From assembly GCA_018857735.1 (NCBI GenBank), contig JABMCL010002314.1:75001-139000 (forward strand): DNA of 64,000 bases, given 5' to 3'. Numbering within the stretch: the stretch's first letter is position 1; every line of letters starts with the position of its first letter. Below, one piece after another: positions 1-11,420 of this stretch. The notes under the pieces are model-generated. The model had not been told where the DNA came from, made no database searches, and saw only the letters and a program-made list of their open reading frames with translations. Source of the stretch: Alviniconcha marisindica (taxonomy: Eukaryota > Mollusca > Gastropoda > Provannidae). A program made the translations under genes and the position numbers.

Positions 1-2116
1 TAAGAGGGTTAGCCTGTGGATTTTAAAGACCTGTCATCCACATACGGTTGTCTCATGTCAGTAAAAGGGAGTTCAACTTTTGAATGAGCAACATGCAGCA
101 TTCATGCTGACAGTTAGATGTTGCTGCAGAATGAGCTGTTGGGTATCACATAGTTCAGGAGCTGTGTGAGAGTCGAGGTGGCCGTCCTGGGCTGTCCGTC
201 CTAACGAGCCTTCTGGTTTCCGTGGACGTAAAGAATTATTGAACCGTGCTTCGGCATTGGTCACAACTTGTCCCTAATATGTCAACTGACATCTGCGGAC
301 ATTAAGCATCACTTCATCATCATGAGCTATTGGGAAAGAACAGTTGTTGGCTTTTACCAACACTTGTTGGTGAATTGTTTTGGTCCTGTCGCTATCCTTG
401 GCAATCCCAGCCACAACTGGGGAGCTGAAGTGGCATAATTCTGTCACTGCAAAAAGCCTGTCTGCTGCTGCAAGCACAGATTTGCAGATTCAGACAGGCA
501 TGACATAGTGACTACTTTTGATGCTGCAAAAATGGGAAGGAGTTCTGCAGTGACAGAATTTGCATCTGTAAGTGGGGAGACTTTAGACTGGCAAAAACAA
601 GAGGCAGTTTTGTTTGTCCAAAGTTGATTTTGTTGCTGCAAAACAGCCTCCCCATTTTTGTAGTTCCATACATAAAGCTGTTGCTGCAGTGTTCATGTTG
701 ACAGCTGCAGACATACAGCTGTTGCTGCAGTGTTCATGTTGACAGCTGCAGACATACAGCTGTTGCTGCAGTGTTCACGTCAACAGCTGCAGACGTAAAG
801 CTGTTGCAGCAGTGTTCATGTTGACTGCTGTAGACATATAGCTGTTGCTGCATCATTCAGGTTGACAGATGCAGACATAAACTGATAAAGCTTTTGCTGC
901 AGCATTCATGTTGACAGAAAGCTGTTGCTGCCGAGTTAATGTTTGCAGCTGCAAATCAGTGTTTCCTGCTGCAAGGTTGCATTTTGCAAGTACAAAACGT
1001 TTGCTGCTGCAATTCCTGAATTATGGCAGCTGCCGCCAGTAATAAGAAGCAAAGAAATCCTTCCAAGCATGCAGCTGCTTGCAGGTCACAGTGGCTTCTA
1101 TGAGTAGTTTAGAAAAGAAAGAAAAACAGTTTCTCTCATTTGGCTAGGTTTTTGTCTAGTCTGTCTTGATGTGGATGCAGACCTATGAACTGACCCAAGT
1201 TTTATAACAGGCGGTACTGTGTGTCATTGCTCCGTAGTACTTTGGACATACTGGTGAATTACACCCAGACTTAAGATGCTGCTGTCCATTGACGACGCTG
1301 TTGTGTGCTGAAATGGTTGTACTCTCCCCTTCCCAACCCCCCTAAATTTAAAAAAAATTTTTTCTGAATGGGTGGGGTTTTAGGTAATACCCACACCCAT
1401 TTTTGTTCTTTCAGTTTCTTTTATTTTGAAGGGTGTAGGAACAAACAAACTCTCATTTGTCCTCATCAGCCTATTGTTACTATGTAGTTTTGGTCGGAGC
1501 ATTTTTAGGTGGTTGTGGGTGTGAAAGCTTAGTTTGACCTAACACAGGCTTATTTTTGTCTTGTGCAAAATATGTATTACTGTTAGAAAGGGTAGGCAAC
1601 TGTTCCAACCAGTGAGACATCAGTAAACCTTAAGCAAAGTGTCTGGATCTGGCGAGCCATTTTTTCTTGTGCATGTGTGTGTTTTGAGTTTGGTTAGTAT
1701 AAGGGATGTAATATTGTGCTTACCACTGATCTGACAGCCTAATTCTGTTTCATGCCGATTGTTTATACAGTGCTTTAGTGACATAGTATGATGTGATTGT
1801 GAAGAAGTGTTGCTTTACTGAATCACTGCTTCATTTAGTTCTCATGGCTTGGTGTTGTGTTTCTCTTTTCTTCTTGCCCAACCCGTTTTGAAGCGTGCAC
1901 ATGAAATTGTTTGTCCGTCTGTCACTTTCTTGGACCTTGTTCTGCCAGCATGTTTTAATGACAGTAAACATCGAACAAAACATACGATTAACAAGCAGCT
2001 GCATTAGGAAGGAGTTTGACAGAGGTTCAGTTGATGCCAGTATGTGGGTTGTGTCTCTTGTGGTTTTGTCCCAAGATGTGCCTGGTTCATGTGTTTTGTA
2101 CTTTGTGTGTTGATAG
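1..2116. other. intron or flanking DNA before the first exon
   Basis: No coding exon is visible here. Positions about 147-235 match the tail of a SINE found elsewhere in the window (near 11120-11206 and 58546-58585). A ~41-bp tandem repeat occupies 655-945. The 3' end (2060-2116) is pyrimidine-rich and ends in TTGATAG, serving as the splice acceptor of the exon at 2117. Confidence 0.6.
655..945. repeat. ~41-bp tandem repeat (about 6 copies)
   Basis: Units built on GCTGTTGCTGCAGTGTTCAT followed by GTTGACAGCTGCAGACAT recur with a ~41-bp period and degrade toward the right end. The repeat is intronic and carries no ORF. Confidence 0.85.
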
Positions 2117-3117
2117 GTGTGCCAGCATCAGGGACCAACCTCTCTCGCCGAAGTTCCGTCAACACTCCAAAGCCCCCTCCCCCAGTGCGCAGAACAGCAT
2201 CCATCAGCAGCGCGTCGTCAGGCCCCCCCATGCGCACCTCCCCACCGCGTCAGCTGTCCGAAGGCAGGGTCTTCCCAGGCAGCAACGGACAAAGCACCAA
2301 CGGACAGAATGAGTCTGCGTACGCAGAGCTGCAGGTGATCCAGCACAGCATCCAGCAGAAGAAGAAGCCGCAGCAGCCGCCACCGCCGCCCAAGCCGGGC
2401 CAGCTGCAGCGCCAGCAGAGCGCGGAGTCTGCCTACCAGCAGCATCCACACCACGTGTCTTGTCCCTCGCCTGACCGAGCATCCATCTCGTCTGGGTCTT
2501 CCGGGGGCAGCGGGCACTATGCCGTGCCCAGCATCGCTCCGCCTTCTCCCAGTTCCGCCAGCCTTATCCAAAGCCTCAACGCCAAGTTTGCGTCGCTCAA
2601 CCAGCAGTACCAGGACCCCCAGTACCAGCAGCAGCAGCCCCTGCCAAACAACGGTGGCACCTACGTTGGAAGCAGTGGGGGTGGGGACCCGGGGGCGTCC
2701 AACCTCATGCCTCCGCCGCCCACACCCTCCGCTCACCCGTCTGGTCAGCAGAGAGATCCGGGGCACATGCCGCCCAAACCAGGTGCCCCCCCTCCTGCGT
2801 CGCACCACCAGCAAGGCCAAGGGCGTCACCACGGCCACCCGCCCCAGGGCCAAGCCGATGGCCCGCAACATCATGGTCACCCTGGGCAACCAGTCCAAGG
2901 TCATCCTCACCAGGGTCATGCGGGAAACCTTCATGCTCAGATGCATGAAGCGGGGCAGAGTGAAGACTTCCCCTTGCCACCCACTGCGGAGGAGCTGGCG
3001 GAAATGGAGACTATGTATGCCAAGCCTCCACCAGTCAACCCCAAGCCGAAGCTCCAGGGCAGTCTGATGAAAGAGTTGAAGAGACGGGTGTCCTCGGAAG
3101 AGGCTTCAGATGTGTAG
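2117..3117 (+). CDS. C-terminal exon of a proline-rich cytoskeletal-adaptor-like protein
   Basis: This is a 3' terminal coding exon; the 5' part of the gene lies outside the window. The acceptor is TTGATAG|GTGTGCC (phase 1) and the stop is TAG at 3115-3117, giving about 333 residues. The protein is low-complexity and rich in Pro, Gln, Ser and His. It contains polyproline SH3-type ligands (PPPPVRR, PPPPPPKPG, MPPKPGAPPP), a Gln-rich central part, a His/Gly-rich stretch, and near the end DFPLPPTAEEL, which fits the FPx(hydrophobic)P consensus with flanking acidic residues bound by EVH1 domains of Ena/VASP proteins. A basic SLMKELKRRVS segment lies close to the C-terminus. Codon use is GC-rich, like the zinc-finger gene and unlike the flanks. 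No catalytic domain is present. It could be the tail of an actin-regulatory adaptor or of a receptor's cytoplasmic region; I do not recognise the family. Confidence 0.8.
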
Positions 3118-3295
3118 AACACGAAAGCCAGCAGCTTGGTTGATGTGGATGTTGTGGCTGGCACCAGATTTCTTTTTCCTTTTCTGCTCGATACTGCTTG
3201 CTTCAGCTGAAGACTTTGTTTCTGAAAATGGCATGCTGCCCAAGCTGCTGCTGTTCTTGTTTTTGTGTCTTATAGCTAGCAAAAAACAAACAAAC

Positions 3296-3610
3296 ACAGC
3301 CCATGAGGGAGAAAGCCAGCCTGTGGGGGGGAAAAGCTAGCCCATGTGGAGGGGAAGGCCAGCCCATGGAGAAAAAGGCTAGCCAATGTGGGGGGAGGAA
3401 TCCAGCCCATTTGGAGGAAAAAGCCAGCCTATGTGGACAAAAAATCAGCCCGTGGGGGAAAAGCCAGCCCATGGGGGGGGGGGGGGGGGGGGACGACAGC
3501 CCATGTGGGCAAAAAAAAGCTAACCTATGAGGGAAAAAGCCTTAGGGGTAAAGAACTAGCCCATGGGAGGAAAGGCTGGCCCAAATGGGGGGGGGGGGGG
3601 GGGGGGCAGT
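3296..3610. repeat. degenerate ~22-bp tandem repeat with two long G tracts
   Basis: Variants of AAAAAGCCAGCCCATGTGGG repeat about a dozen times, interrupted by uninterrupted G runs of roughly 20 nt near 3473-3492 and 3587-3606. G-quadruplex formation is possible on the plus strand. It lies 180 bp after a stop codon, so it is probably in a 3' UTR. Confidence 0.8.
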
Positions 3611-6600
3611 CCATGGGAAGGATCAGATTCAGAGCTGTGACTGTACAGGCAAAGCATCAGCTTCTGTATTGAGGAAGGGCAACAGTTTTTTTCTCTTTTT
3701 TTCCTGCCTGTGTATATTTCATGGGTTATTCAAGATACTGTAGCATTGACTAGGTGACTGGCAGCCAAGTACATGAGTACGCTGCAGTTTTGCTTTTCCC
3801 TCCTCTTAAAAAACAACACCGTTAACAGACCTGTAGGTTGCACTGTGGTGCTAACTAAGGATCCGATCTCACAGAATGTCACACAAGCAAGCTTGGAGGG
3901 CTTATTTTGGCTTTAACTTCTGGCCATTTTTTTTTTTTTTGAGAGTATTTATTGGGGAGGTCACACTGGGTGATGAAACTGGAAGCAAGGTTGGGATCTG
4001 TATTAATACAGGGTCATTCTTAACGAGCTAGGTCATGGGATTGACTCCATTCCTTGCTCAGTCTGAACTGTGATCCTCTGTCTCACCGAATCTGGACTAA
4101 CTGCTCCAGAGCCCTCTTGCCCCACAGAGGAAGGGTCGATGTGAAAGGATATTTTGTCATTGTGCTTGGAATTTGAACATCAAAGTGGTGCACAGCAGTG
4201 CTGGCATGCGTATGATTCACATTTCCGTCGGCGTTCATGATTGCTTGGCCATTTTGTTGTATGTCTGCTAAGAAGACCTCTCCAACCTTGCTTTTCAGCT
4301 CGAGACGTAGCCCATTAAGAATGACCCCTGTGTCATTACAGAACCCAGCTTTGTTTTTGATCTTGTGGCCTATCTCACTGGTCCAGGATGACTCCTCAAA
4401 AGGTTTGTGTAAAAATTGAGAGTTTGTAGATCCAAATTAAGTTATTTTTTGTTAAGTGGCCTCATTTAGCCAAGCTTTGATAATAATGAAATGATTGATC
4501 TGTAGTGGTAGAAGAGTGGAGTGGGGTATCCTTTGCAGCTTCAAGAGAATTGTTTTAGCCTACATTTGTGTGTGTGTGTGTGTGTGCTGTTGAATATTCA
4601 AATGAATGAACATAAACGTTGCTGAATATTCAGATGAAAAGAACAAGACTCCAAGCATGGAGTAAGATCAATTTGTTATTGCAGAGTCAGTAATCAGTTT
4701 GTTGGCATCTTCTTTTTTGAATGGTATGGTAGCCGCGATTATTCCTTTTTTTTCTCTCTCTCTGTCTCATGAAATCATGCTTTTTATTGAAATGCCACAT
4801 TTTGTTTGGAGCAACCTCGATAATGAAGGGGTAACTTCTTTGGAAGTTCCGTCAAACCCTAATTTGTTTTTGTTTTTTAACCTGTTGTTTATTTTGCTTC
4901 ACCTTACCTGAATAAGGCTACAGCAACTGCAAGAGCAAAGCTGCCCAAGTCCTACAGGTGTATGTAATGTTTACGTCTGTACCTGGCATGATGCGGTTCA
5001 ACCTTTGCTTTGTATTGTTTGAAACTGCTTTTCTGCTTTTCCTCACGCTGCCTTGCTGATGAGCCCCTGCTGTTGTAGGCCCCTTTGGCAATGTGATGGA
5101 CTTGGAGGGGGGGGGGGGGGGGGTGCTCTTTTTTTTTTGGTCCACACACAAACCAGTACCTGTTGGTTTGCTGGAAGTTCAGATAGGGACAGCATTCCTC
5201 TGTGTTGGCATGAGTAATTTAGATCTGTGGTTACACATAGGTTGAGTACAAACAAGTGTATGGTTACACCTGAATAATGTCACTGGGATGATTTTGTTTT
5301 ATTATTTAATGGTGCAAAATGTGTTTCTCGGTCGGTGAACATGTTTGTTTTACTTCCACATGCTGAAACTGCAGCATATTAAAGTGAATGGGTTTGATAG
5401 GTACTTGTGTCACGGTTTTGCAGTCAACTTTTCTTCAGAATGTATATATATATATATATAATATCAAAAACTGTTGACTGGGTTTCTCCCTCTCTCTCTC
5501 TCAGAATTTGCTGTTAGGACAGTTGCAGGTAGTCCCTTTTTTGTTTCTTGCAAGTGCGTGGAACACGGATCTACTTTCTACAGTGCTATCATGCATTCAT
5601 AGTCAGAATTCTCAAATATTTGATTCTGCCATTTGCATTGATGATGTTCACTTAGTCTACCTACAAAGCAATTTCCTGTCACAGAGTCCGTGTTCGGTGC
5701 TGTGGTTGCATTAATGATGTGCGTTCAGTCGCAGTCACCAAGATCCACTGGCGAGATGTAGATGTTTTGTACGATGTCATGGTTTGTGGAGGCTGGTAGG
5801 TGTTACGTTGTGGTGAAACAATAGAGAAAGCACTGCGCTGGCACCTTTATGGAAAAAACTTGAAGTTGACATGACGCGTGATCAGTGTGAAGGCCACAGT
5901 TCACAAATAGCTAATTTGGGCAGAAGTTGAAATTAGATATAATATATATATATATATATGTATATATACATCTTAGGTGGGTTAAAAAAAAATCATTTTA
6001 AATTACGAGAATGTCTACATTTTTCTGAAGAGGTTGTTAAGCTGTCAGGGCGAGATTGTCCCAAACCACCAGGAACTGTGTCCCAAACCACCAGGAACTG
6101 AGTATGATAGAAGGTTGCTATGGCTGTATATTTGCCTTTTTTCCTTTCCCCATATTGCCCCTCCCCCCATGCCTTAAATTGTATAATGCAAATGGGAATT
6201 GGTGCATTGCAAGCCGCGTTAGTAGTATTGTTACCACTAGAATGATCGAAATCACTATTTATTCCAGAGTTGGCTGTAGAGGTGGTTTTTGCTTTTGTTT
6301 TGAATTTGTTGTCATCTTGAGGTGGAAATGAGTTGAAATGAAATTTCTGGACACAGATATATATATATGTGTGTTTGATTTAGGTACCAAGTTATTTGCA
6401 CAGGCATACTGCACAATGCACATCTAACAAAGAGTGATCATTTCATAGGATGCATGGATTATACAATTTGCTGACGACTGCTTAAGGGCCACTGCAGCTT
6501 GTTGCAACAGAAATGGGAACTGGAAATGTCCATACTATGTACGTGTATCCCAGTGAAATGAAAACCAATATCCAAGGTGAATGTTGGAATATTGAAATTG

Positions 6601-7179
6601 AGTGCAGTGTGCACACAAGCCTTTGGGGTGCAGTTTGTCTCCAGGTCTCATATTCCCCATTTCTATCCAAGACATGTCGAGTGGACTAACGTTCTCTCCC
6701 CCTCCTCCCACTTTCCCAAGCTCCCAGGTTCATCTGGCTTTCCTGAAAGAATCTATCAGGTATTTTGTAAGCAGCGGTTCTGATGTTCTGATGACAGCAG
6801 AGTGGTGTCTCTGTAACTGTCACGGTTGACTGGGTGTTGAAAATCAATGATCTGTCATCTCTGGACAGATGAGTGCAGGCTGGAATCAAACATTGTGGAA
6901 TATGTGTTTTTGTGCTGAAAGGTTGGAGAGGAAATAAGATGGAGTCAGTGATTGCAATATCGAGTGTGATCTCATTTGTACATACATCCACTTCGTTTTT
7001 GGGCGCTATTACTAATTAATGAGCCATGCCTGTATATTTGGGCTTTGTGGATTACTGATTAACATGATTTTGAGGTTGATTTGAAAGAGAGACTGATTGA
7101 ACTTTATTACACATGGATAAAAGTGTAGGCCTGTCGGGCAACCTGAGATAGGGATTTACATGTACACGTGTGCACATTT

Positions 7180-7232
7180 TGGATGCTTATTTCATTATTT
7201 TGGATGCTTATTTCATTATTTTGGATACTTCA
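7180..7232. repeat. ~25-bp direct repeat, 2-3 copies
   Basis: TTTTGGATGCTTATTTCATT occurs twice, followed by a truncated third copy. Confidence 0.75.
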
Positions 7233-10056
7233 AAAACGGGAAGGCAGGGGGTATACTAAAACAATATGACAGCAAAAATGTGTGCTATGTTCAAATCAAC
7301 ACTGGACTTCAGTTTCAGTGTGCTGGAGACAACAGACGGATTTGTTTCTTTTCCTCGGCTTTTACTTTATACCGTGACAGTGCCTGATTATCCTGCTAGT
7401 TCAGTATAGAGTGGAGGCAGACACTGACGTAGCATGGATACTGAGACACTGTAATTTCCCGTATGAGACGGATAATGTAGTCTGGATGAAACCTGTACAG
7501 TGGTGAGATAGCGCTTGGTGACAGATTAGACCTCTGCTGCATCAGATTACCATGTTGTGTATTTGCACTCTGTTAGCATTAGGTACTCTTTGACAACCCA
7601 ACCCATCCCAACTGATGTAGTTAAAAAGAAACGGCTTTATGCATTCAAGACGTTTGTCATTTTCAATTGGTATGAAAAGTGTGAGTATGTAATGAACAAT
7701 GTTAAGATATTTGGCTGGTGGTTGGCAGGCTATTTTAGCTGTCGGTCTGTGGCAGAAACTTTAACTTTGGGACGCTGTTATTGTATAAATGTCATCAGTG
7801 TCAAACATTACAGGATGGTATATATATATTCTGTCTCCATCTGTACCGTTTCCAGTAACCTTGACTTTAAAGTCACAGCAGCATCCAACTGTTGACAGTG
7901 AAAGTTACATATACAGTAAGTTCTTATTTGATGAAGTCCAGACTTTGTATGTTTGTAAAGTATATGGATTATAGCATTTGTTCAGGGGAAATAACTAATT
8001 TTAGTGTTTTCTGGAGCTACAGAAACTGTAATCAAGCTAATTAAATATTCCCCTGGATGCCATTAAATCAGAGTAGTAGTCAAAAGTTTCAATGACCTTG
8101 ATCAGATTTTAAGATGGCAGACAGATCAAGCTGAAGGTTATTTTTGCTTTGTGGTATACTTTGACCAACTGAGTAATATTAATGTGTTCATTGAGGGGAA
8201 ATAATTGATGCAGTTTCTGCCTCAGCAAAAACCTTTATGTTGGCATTTTTCAGATGGTTAAATAGATCTGTAAAACTTAGCAGGATGTTCACCTCTTTCA
8301 AACGTCACATGTGGGTACCAGTTGTGGACATGAGCCATTTTCAAGGTCATGGGTCCGAAAACTAAAAGCAGTAACATATTTCTTTTTGAATGCGAGTCTC
8401 CTGAGCATTTGCATCTCGCATTTTTATGGGATTGAAAAAAGTGTGTACTAAACTCAAATACCCTAAGTTTTTGTTTTGAACCTTGAAAAATGAAGGTGTT
8501 GATTTCCATATGTGGCCATCAACCATCCTAGTCAGGTGTGAGAGTGTTGATGTATGTTTTTGTGTGTGTGTGTGTGTGTGTGTATGTGTAAGCTTGTTGC
8601 AGAATGTTTATTTTGCATGGTTACTTGTTTGATCATAATAATTATCATTATATAACAGACTGCTTTCTATTGTAATTGTATTCATAGCCAAACATCATCG
8701 AAGAGATCTTGACTGTTTTTTTTTGGCCTTGTATAAGCGGTTGCTTTACTGTATTACTATGTAAACAGAAAAATGTAAATGGTGTATGTTCTGTGGCTGT
8801 ATTATTTGAGAAACGGAATTCTTGCCTCAGATGATTTGATGTTGGAGTTGATTTGGAAAAAAGCGTTTTACTATACTTTGATTTTATTTTTATGCATGCA
8901 GAAATGTGATCTGTGTGGGTGTGTGTGGGTGTTTTGTTCCCAACAAGATGTATTCCCTTGTTTCATCTGCCTTCTTTTCATTGTTTTTAACCAACAAAGA
9001 ATGTATGTCAGCCTTCTAGATATTTTGTTGATCAACTGTATGTCTTTGATTTTTATTGGTATGAGGTGCTTTCAGTTTCTTATAAATTCCACATTCTGAG
9101 TCTAAAATGAAAATGCTTTGCTTGCATAAAGTGTAATTATGTACCATATTTAATTGATGTGAATCTGATTACAGTTTAAATATTCTGAGATTTTGTTTTC
9201 TCCATCACCATACATACAATGTATAAAGCTGTGGTAAGGAATGGCATGAGAGATGACAATTTTTAAAGCAATAATGCATCACTGACACTGACAGTGAGTA
9301 AGTAACATGAGGGTGGTAGTGAATTTTTGTTGTTGCTTGTAATGGTTTGTTTTTTCATTTTACAATGATGACCGTGTTTGCAAGTGGAACTGGGAACCAA
9401 GGCAGGAAGGCCTGTGTATGTTGTCCTTTGGATGTTTTATTGACTTAACAATTGAGATGTCGGTTGAATTTATCAACAGTGCCAAGTGTTTTGTAGCGTT
9501 TTACAGAACTCTGCAACAAAATTAACTTTGATGATTATGTCATTTGTCTGTGTGTGCGATGATGAACATTGATGTACATAAAAAAAAAAAACTTGTAGGA
9601 AAACATTTTTTCTTCTGTGTCTTGCCCACCCCAGGATGACTCGACAACTGCTCCATGCAATATGAAATAAGACGAATCAAACCCAGATCCCCACCTTTGT
9701 AGGCTTGAGTTTTGGTGCCACTGTAGGCACGGTGACTTGCTGAAAATGCTATTGCGTGGATTGCTCAGGCTGTGCATGTTTGTACAAATCCGAATTCATT
9801 CGGAACAAAAATCTATTTCCGTACTTACTGACTGAAAGCCAGGTTTGCAATTTTTTTGCTATTAAAAGATGGTTGTCGGTGATACACGTTCCACTTGGAA
9901 CCGCAGGCGTATGTTGACAGTTATAGCAGCATGACCGTCAGACTTCTCCTGGTTTAGTGTGCGGGAGGGCGGGAAAAATGAAGAGCATGGAATGACTAGT
10001 TCAGTTGTGCTGTGTAGTTCGGGTTAGCATCATAAGAAGGGTTTATCATGATGGCA

Positions 10057-10290
10057 GTTAGGTTGCAGACTTATGTTTCAGTGGGGTTAACATTTTGTTA
10101 ATTTTAAGTTCTTTGTCTTTCATTTGTTTCTTTTTGTCTTGTCTTTAGCAGAAGTCTGGTCCAAGCAACACAGTTAGGTTGCAGACTTGTATTTCAGTGG
10201 GGGTAGCATTTTTTTAAATTCGAATGAAGTTCTTTGTCTTTCGTTTGTTTCTTTTTGTCTCGTCTTTAGCAGAAGTCTGATCCAAGCAAC
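10057..10290. repeat. 116-bp tandem duplication
   Basis: GTTAGGTTGCAGACTTRT at 10057 recurs at 10173. Each copy continues through a pyrimidine-rich stretch to TCTTTAGCAGAAGTCTGRTC. The copies differ by substitutions and small indels. Each copy ends in a good 3' splice-site-like sequence, but no coding exon follows. Confidence 0.85.
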
Positions 10291-10709
10291 GCAAGCAGTG
10301 TATCGAGCCCTGGGGTTTAAAAATGTGAGCACCACGAAAGGGGTGAGAACACCCAGAGCTTGTACGTCGGTGGATTGACTGTAATTATGGGAACTGCTTC
10401 TACTGTCACGATGAGTTCTTCTGGAGGTTTTAGTGGCCTTTTTAACTTATTCGTTTGAACGGGGCTTGCCTTCTTTTTTCCCTCCACTTCAGGGCATGGC
10501 TTTGGGCCCAGCCAGCTGCTTAGGCCAGAGTTTGTGTTGACGATTATCAGCTGTACAGAATGTGTATACATGAGGCCCTGTGGCTCGACCTTTCTGCTTT
10601 GGAGGCTACTGCCAGCACGCGCATGGCATGGCATGGCAGTGTTCCGTATGTTTAGTCAGTCTTTCTGCAATAGGGAAATTTTCATCTCATGTTGTAACAC
10701 TTTTCATGA

Positions 10710-10775
10710 AATAAATAAATCTTGAAAAGCTCTTAGTGTGTGTGTGTGCGCGCGCGCGCGCGTGTGCGTGTGTGG
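10710..10775 (+). terminator. candidate poly(A) signal and GU-rich downstream element
   Basis: Overlapping AATAAATAAAT at 10710-10720 is followed after about 15 nt by TTAGTGTGTGTGTGTG, the arrangement of a cleavage/polyadenylation site. It would end the transcript of the gene whose last coding exon is at 2117-3117, giving an unusually long 3' UTR. Confidence 0.4.
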
Positions 10776-10967
10776 TGGGGTGGGGGGCAGTAGTGTGTGG
10801 TGCGTGTGTTCGTGGGATATATTTACCTGTCATTTTGTACCGTATCTAGGAGGAATAAGCGGAGCGATTGACTACAAGGAGTACTGAACACGTCATTTTG
10901 AGCGATCCTGGCCTGCTGCTATGTTTGGCTTCAGAGCTCAGGAGCTGTGTGAAAGATGGGGTAAAGA

Positions 10968-11420
10968 GGGAGATCCTACCTCGGCCCAGGAGATGGGGGA
11001 AGAGGGAGACGATACCTCGGCCCAGGAGGTGGGGGAAGAGGGAGACGATACCTCAGCCGGCCTACAAGGTGGGGGAGGAGGGAGACAATACCACGGCCAG
11101 GGAGATGGGGGAACCAGAGCTCAGGAGGTGTGTGAAACTGAAAATCGAGGTGACCGTCCCGGACTACCGTCCCTAATAAGCCTACGGTTTCTGTGGACGT
11201 AAAGCAACACTTCATGAGGGAACCCGGAAGAGGGAGACGATACCTCAGCCGGCCCAGGAGACGGGGGGAAGAGGAAGACGATACCTCAGCCGGCCCAGGA
11301 GACGGGGGGGAAGAGGAAGACGATACCTCGGCCCAGGAGCTGGGGAATGGGACACGATACCTCGGCCGGTCCAGGAGGTGGGAGAAGAGGGAGACGATAC
11401 CTTAGCCGGTCCTGGAAGTA
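10968..11420. repeat. GA-rich minisatellite, left block
   Basis: Imperfect ~36-bp units of the form CCCAGGAGRTGGGGGAAGAG then GGAGACGATACCTCGG. A SINE-tail fragment (11120-11206) is embedded. The same unit resumes at 13500, so this is one array interrupted by the element at 11421-13479. Confidence 0.9.

Larger units (their letters stand above)
3118..10735 (+). other. probable long 3' UTR / intergenic stretch
   Basis: No coding exon is supported across these 7.6 kb; open frames are short and lack codon bias. It holds a G-tract tandem repeat (3296-3610), poly-G at 5107-5122, short TA and GT microsatellites (about 4568, 5443, 5940, 8563), a ~25-bp repeat (7180-7232) and a 116-bp duplication (10057-10290). 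Whether it is all 3' UTR depends on use of the poly(A) signal at 10710. Confidence 0.45.
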